From the NCBI GenBank assembly GCA_963730005.1, contig CAVSPO010000028.1, positions 124,001-188,000 on the forward strand: DNA of 64,000 nucleotides. Direction: 5' to 3'. The translations under genes were made by a program, and so were the position numbers. The stretch is from CAVSPO01 sp963730005 (GTDB taxonomy: Bacteria > Actinomycetota > Actinomycetes > Propionibacteriales > Propionibacteriaceae). Below, in pieces: positions 62,840-64,000 of this stretch (positions are counted from its first letter, which is position 1; the number at the start of each line of letters is the position of its first letter). The notes beneath the pieces were generated by a model, which ran no database searches, was not told the origin of the DNA, and worked only from the letters and a program-made list of their open reading frames with translations.

Positions 62840-64000
62840 CTACTCCCGGCGATTCTGGAAGCTTTCGGGTGGGTGCCAGGGGTTGTTTCCGGCGAGGCAG
62901 TCGTCCAGCCATTCCCGGTGGAGACGCGCCTGGTGTTGGTCCGGATCGAATTCCTTTGGCGGTGATTCGTCCATTTCACCGCCGTCAAGTGGCGGTTGCA
63001 TCGGGGTCAGGGAGAATCGTTGGTGTCGCCTTGGTTTGCGGTGTTTGTCGACGAATCGGGGTGGCAGTAATTCCGGCACGCCGTCATCACTGATGCGGAC
63101 TTGCCATTGATTCGCTTGATCGGTGGGCCGGGGTTCGACGATCCGGTGATGGTGGGGACACAACAACACCGCATTGCCCAGGTCGGTGCGTCCACCGTTC
63201 CACCACGGTTGGATGTGGTGGCCTTCGCAGATAGTTGGCGGCGCGTTGCAGCCCGGGAACACGCAGCCTTGGTCGCGTAACGCCAGCGCTTGGCGGGTGG
63301 GGCCGGTGAACAGGCGGTTGCCGCGGCCCAGATCAAGGATCTGGCTGCTTCCCCCCAACACGGCGGGGATGATGTCGGCGTCGCACGCCAGGCGGCGAAC
63401 ATCGCCCGCAGAGAGGGCTTCACCCGACGAGCACAGCGTGCCCATGCCGAGCCCGCTGCGCAGCGCAGCCAAGGAGATGGTGACGACAACCCGCGGCCGG
63501 TCACCACCCAGGGTGGGAGCCTGCCCCGACGCGGCGTAGGCACCGACGATGTTCTTGAGGGCATCAGCCTGACGCCGCTGAATGGGCACCAGCTCGCCCA
63601 ACTCATCGGTGACCGGCAGGCCGGCAGTGACAGCGGTCACCAGCGCGACCAGGGGTTCCGCGTCGACGATCGGCAACTGGCCGCGGAAACGCACCGACCC
63701 GAACCCGTCGCGGGCCCAGGTGAAGGACCGGTCACCACGAGCCCGTGCTTCTTCGCGGAGCAGGGCGAGGCGGTCGGCTTCCTCACCGACCCCCGGTGCG
63801 ACGACGGTGACGACGTGGTGGCCGAACTGTTTCATCAGGTCCGGGTCGAACTCATGCACGTGGGCCAGCATCGCCTGTTCGCACGCGTCGACGGTGGGGA
63901 GGTCGAGCTCGCAGGGCAGGCGGCGGATGCTGTGCACGATCGCGGTGGCCTGGTCGAACCCGACCCGCCCGGCCAGCGCCTCGGCCTGCACGTCGGGGCG
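62840..64000 (-). CDS. 13E12-repeat (DUF222) HNH endonuclease, 5' truncated by window edge
   Basis: The frame is open to the last base, leaving at least 386 residues. The DUF222 region comes first, then the HNH domain: CEGHHIQPWWNGGRTDLGN and LLCPHHHR, with a zinc-binding CVFPGC. The tail is acidic and Asp-rich. These genes are dispersed repeats in actinobacterial genomes and may be mobile or homing elements. Its position upstream of rpmH, where dnaA normally stands, suggests insertion there. Confidence 0.88.
   Translation of the reverse strand, partial: RPDVQAEALAGRVGFDQATAIVHSIRRLPCELDLPTVDACEQAMLAHVHEFDPDLMKQFGHHVVTVVAPGVGEEADRLALLREEARARGDRSFTWARDGFGSVRFRGQLPIVDAEPLVALVTAVTAGLPVTDELGELVPIQRRQADALKNIVGAYAASGQAPTLGGDRPRVVVTISLAALRSGLGMGTLCSSGEALSAGDVRRLACDADIIPAVLGGSSQILDLGRGNRLFTGPTRQALALRDQGCVFPGCNAPPTICEGHHIQPWWNGGRTDLGNAVLLCPHHHRIVEPRPTDQANQWQVRISDDGVPELLPPRFVDKHRKPRRHQRFSLTPMQPPLDGGEMDESPPKEFDPDQHQARLHREWLDDCLAGNNPWHPPESFQNRRE

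Overview
The window is high-GC, densely packed DNA from a Gram-positive actinobacterium. Gene order and content (parB-parA-rsmG-jag-yidC-yidD-rnpA-rpmH, a nearby cca, trxB and trxA, a DUF6049-like gene beside an MviN-type pseudokinase, and 13E12-family HNH genes) fit the Propionibacteriaceae and relatives best. The genus cannot be fixed from this sequence. The right end is the origin-proximal chromosome region, with three perfect parS sites. dnaA and oriC are not in the window.

Layout. 1-8366: 3' end of acetate kinase, a PlsC acyltransferase, two GT2 glycosyltransferases, and a convergent operon glf-glfT2-ABC permease-ABC ATPase that looks like a galactofuranan synthesis and export locus. 8608-20844: surface and envelope genes. 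These are a GtrA protein, an SLH-anchored amidase, a pyruvyl-transferase/GT2 fusion, a large polytopic membrane protein, a beta-propeller lipoprotein, an SLH/Ig-like polysaccharide deacetylase, a GT2 with a DUF2304 partner, and acylphosphatase. 21015-32258: L,D-transpeptidase, a PBP-lipo-like penicillin-binding protein, MscS, transporters, the CCA-adding enzyme, and an LpdA-type flavoprotein. 32350-41074: one tightly overlapped Tad (Flp) pilus operon ending in a membrane-tethered LysM/winged-helix/BTAD protein. 41366-46307: alcohol dehydrogenase, a MauE-thioredoxin fusion, and a pair of long coiled-coil (DivIVA/Scy/FilP-like) proteins. 46330-50438: DUF6049-like protein and an MviN-type pseudokinase that lacks the MurJ membrane domain. 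50455-55942: LppM-like lipoprotein, trxB with a SigR-type promoter, cstA-ybdD, and trxA. 55953-62553: the parB to rpmH block. 62840-64000: a 13E12-family HNH endonuclease running off the end.

How the genes fit together. Much of the window serves the cell envelope: a galactofuranose-containing wall polymer and its exporter, pyruvylation (the ligand that SLH domains commonly bind), two SLH-anchored wall hydrolases, peptidoglycan cross-linking enzymes, and a surface pilus. Most operons show 1-8 nt overlaps of stop and start codons (ATGA, TTGA, TGATG), so translational coupling is the rule here. This makes one break, at cstA/ybdD, stand out as a likely frameshift.

The most unusual observations are: (1) three genes whose 3' end and stop codon are tandemly repeated (27-bp, 41-bp and 14-bp units); (2) a dispersed palindrome downstream of two unrelated genes; (3) the MurJ-less MviN pseudokinase; (4) the predicted peptidoglycan-to-DNA transmembrane regulator in the Tad operon; (5) the pyruvyl transferase-glycosyltransferase fusion beside an SLH amidase. 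No tRNA, rRNA, CRISPR array, insertion sequence or prophage was recognised.
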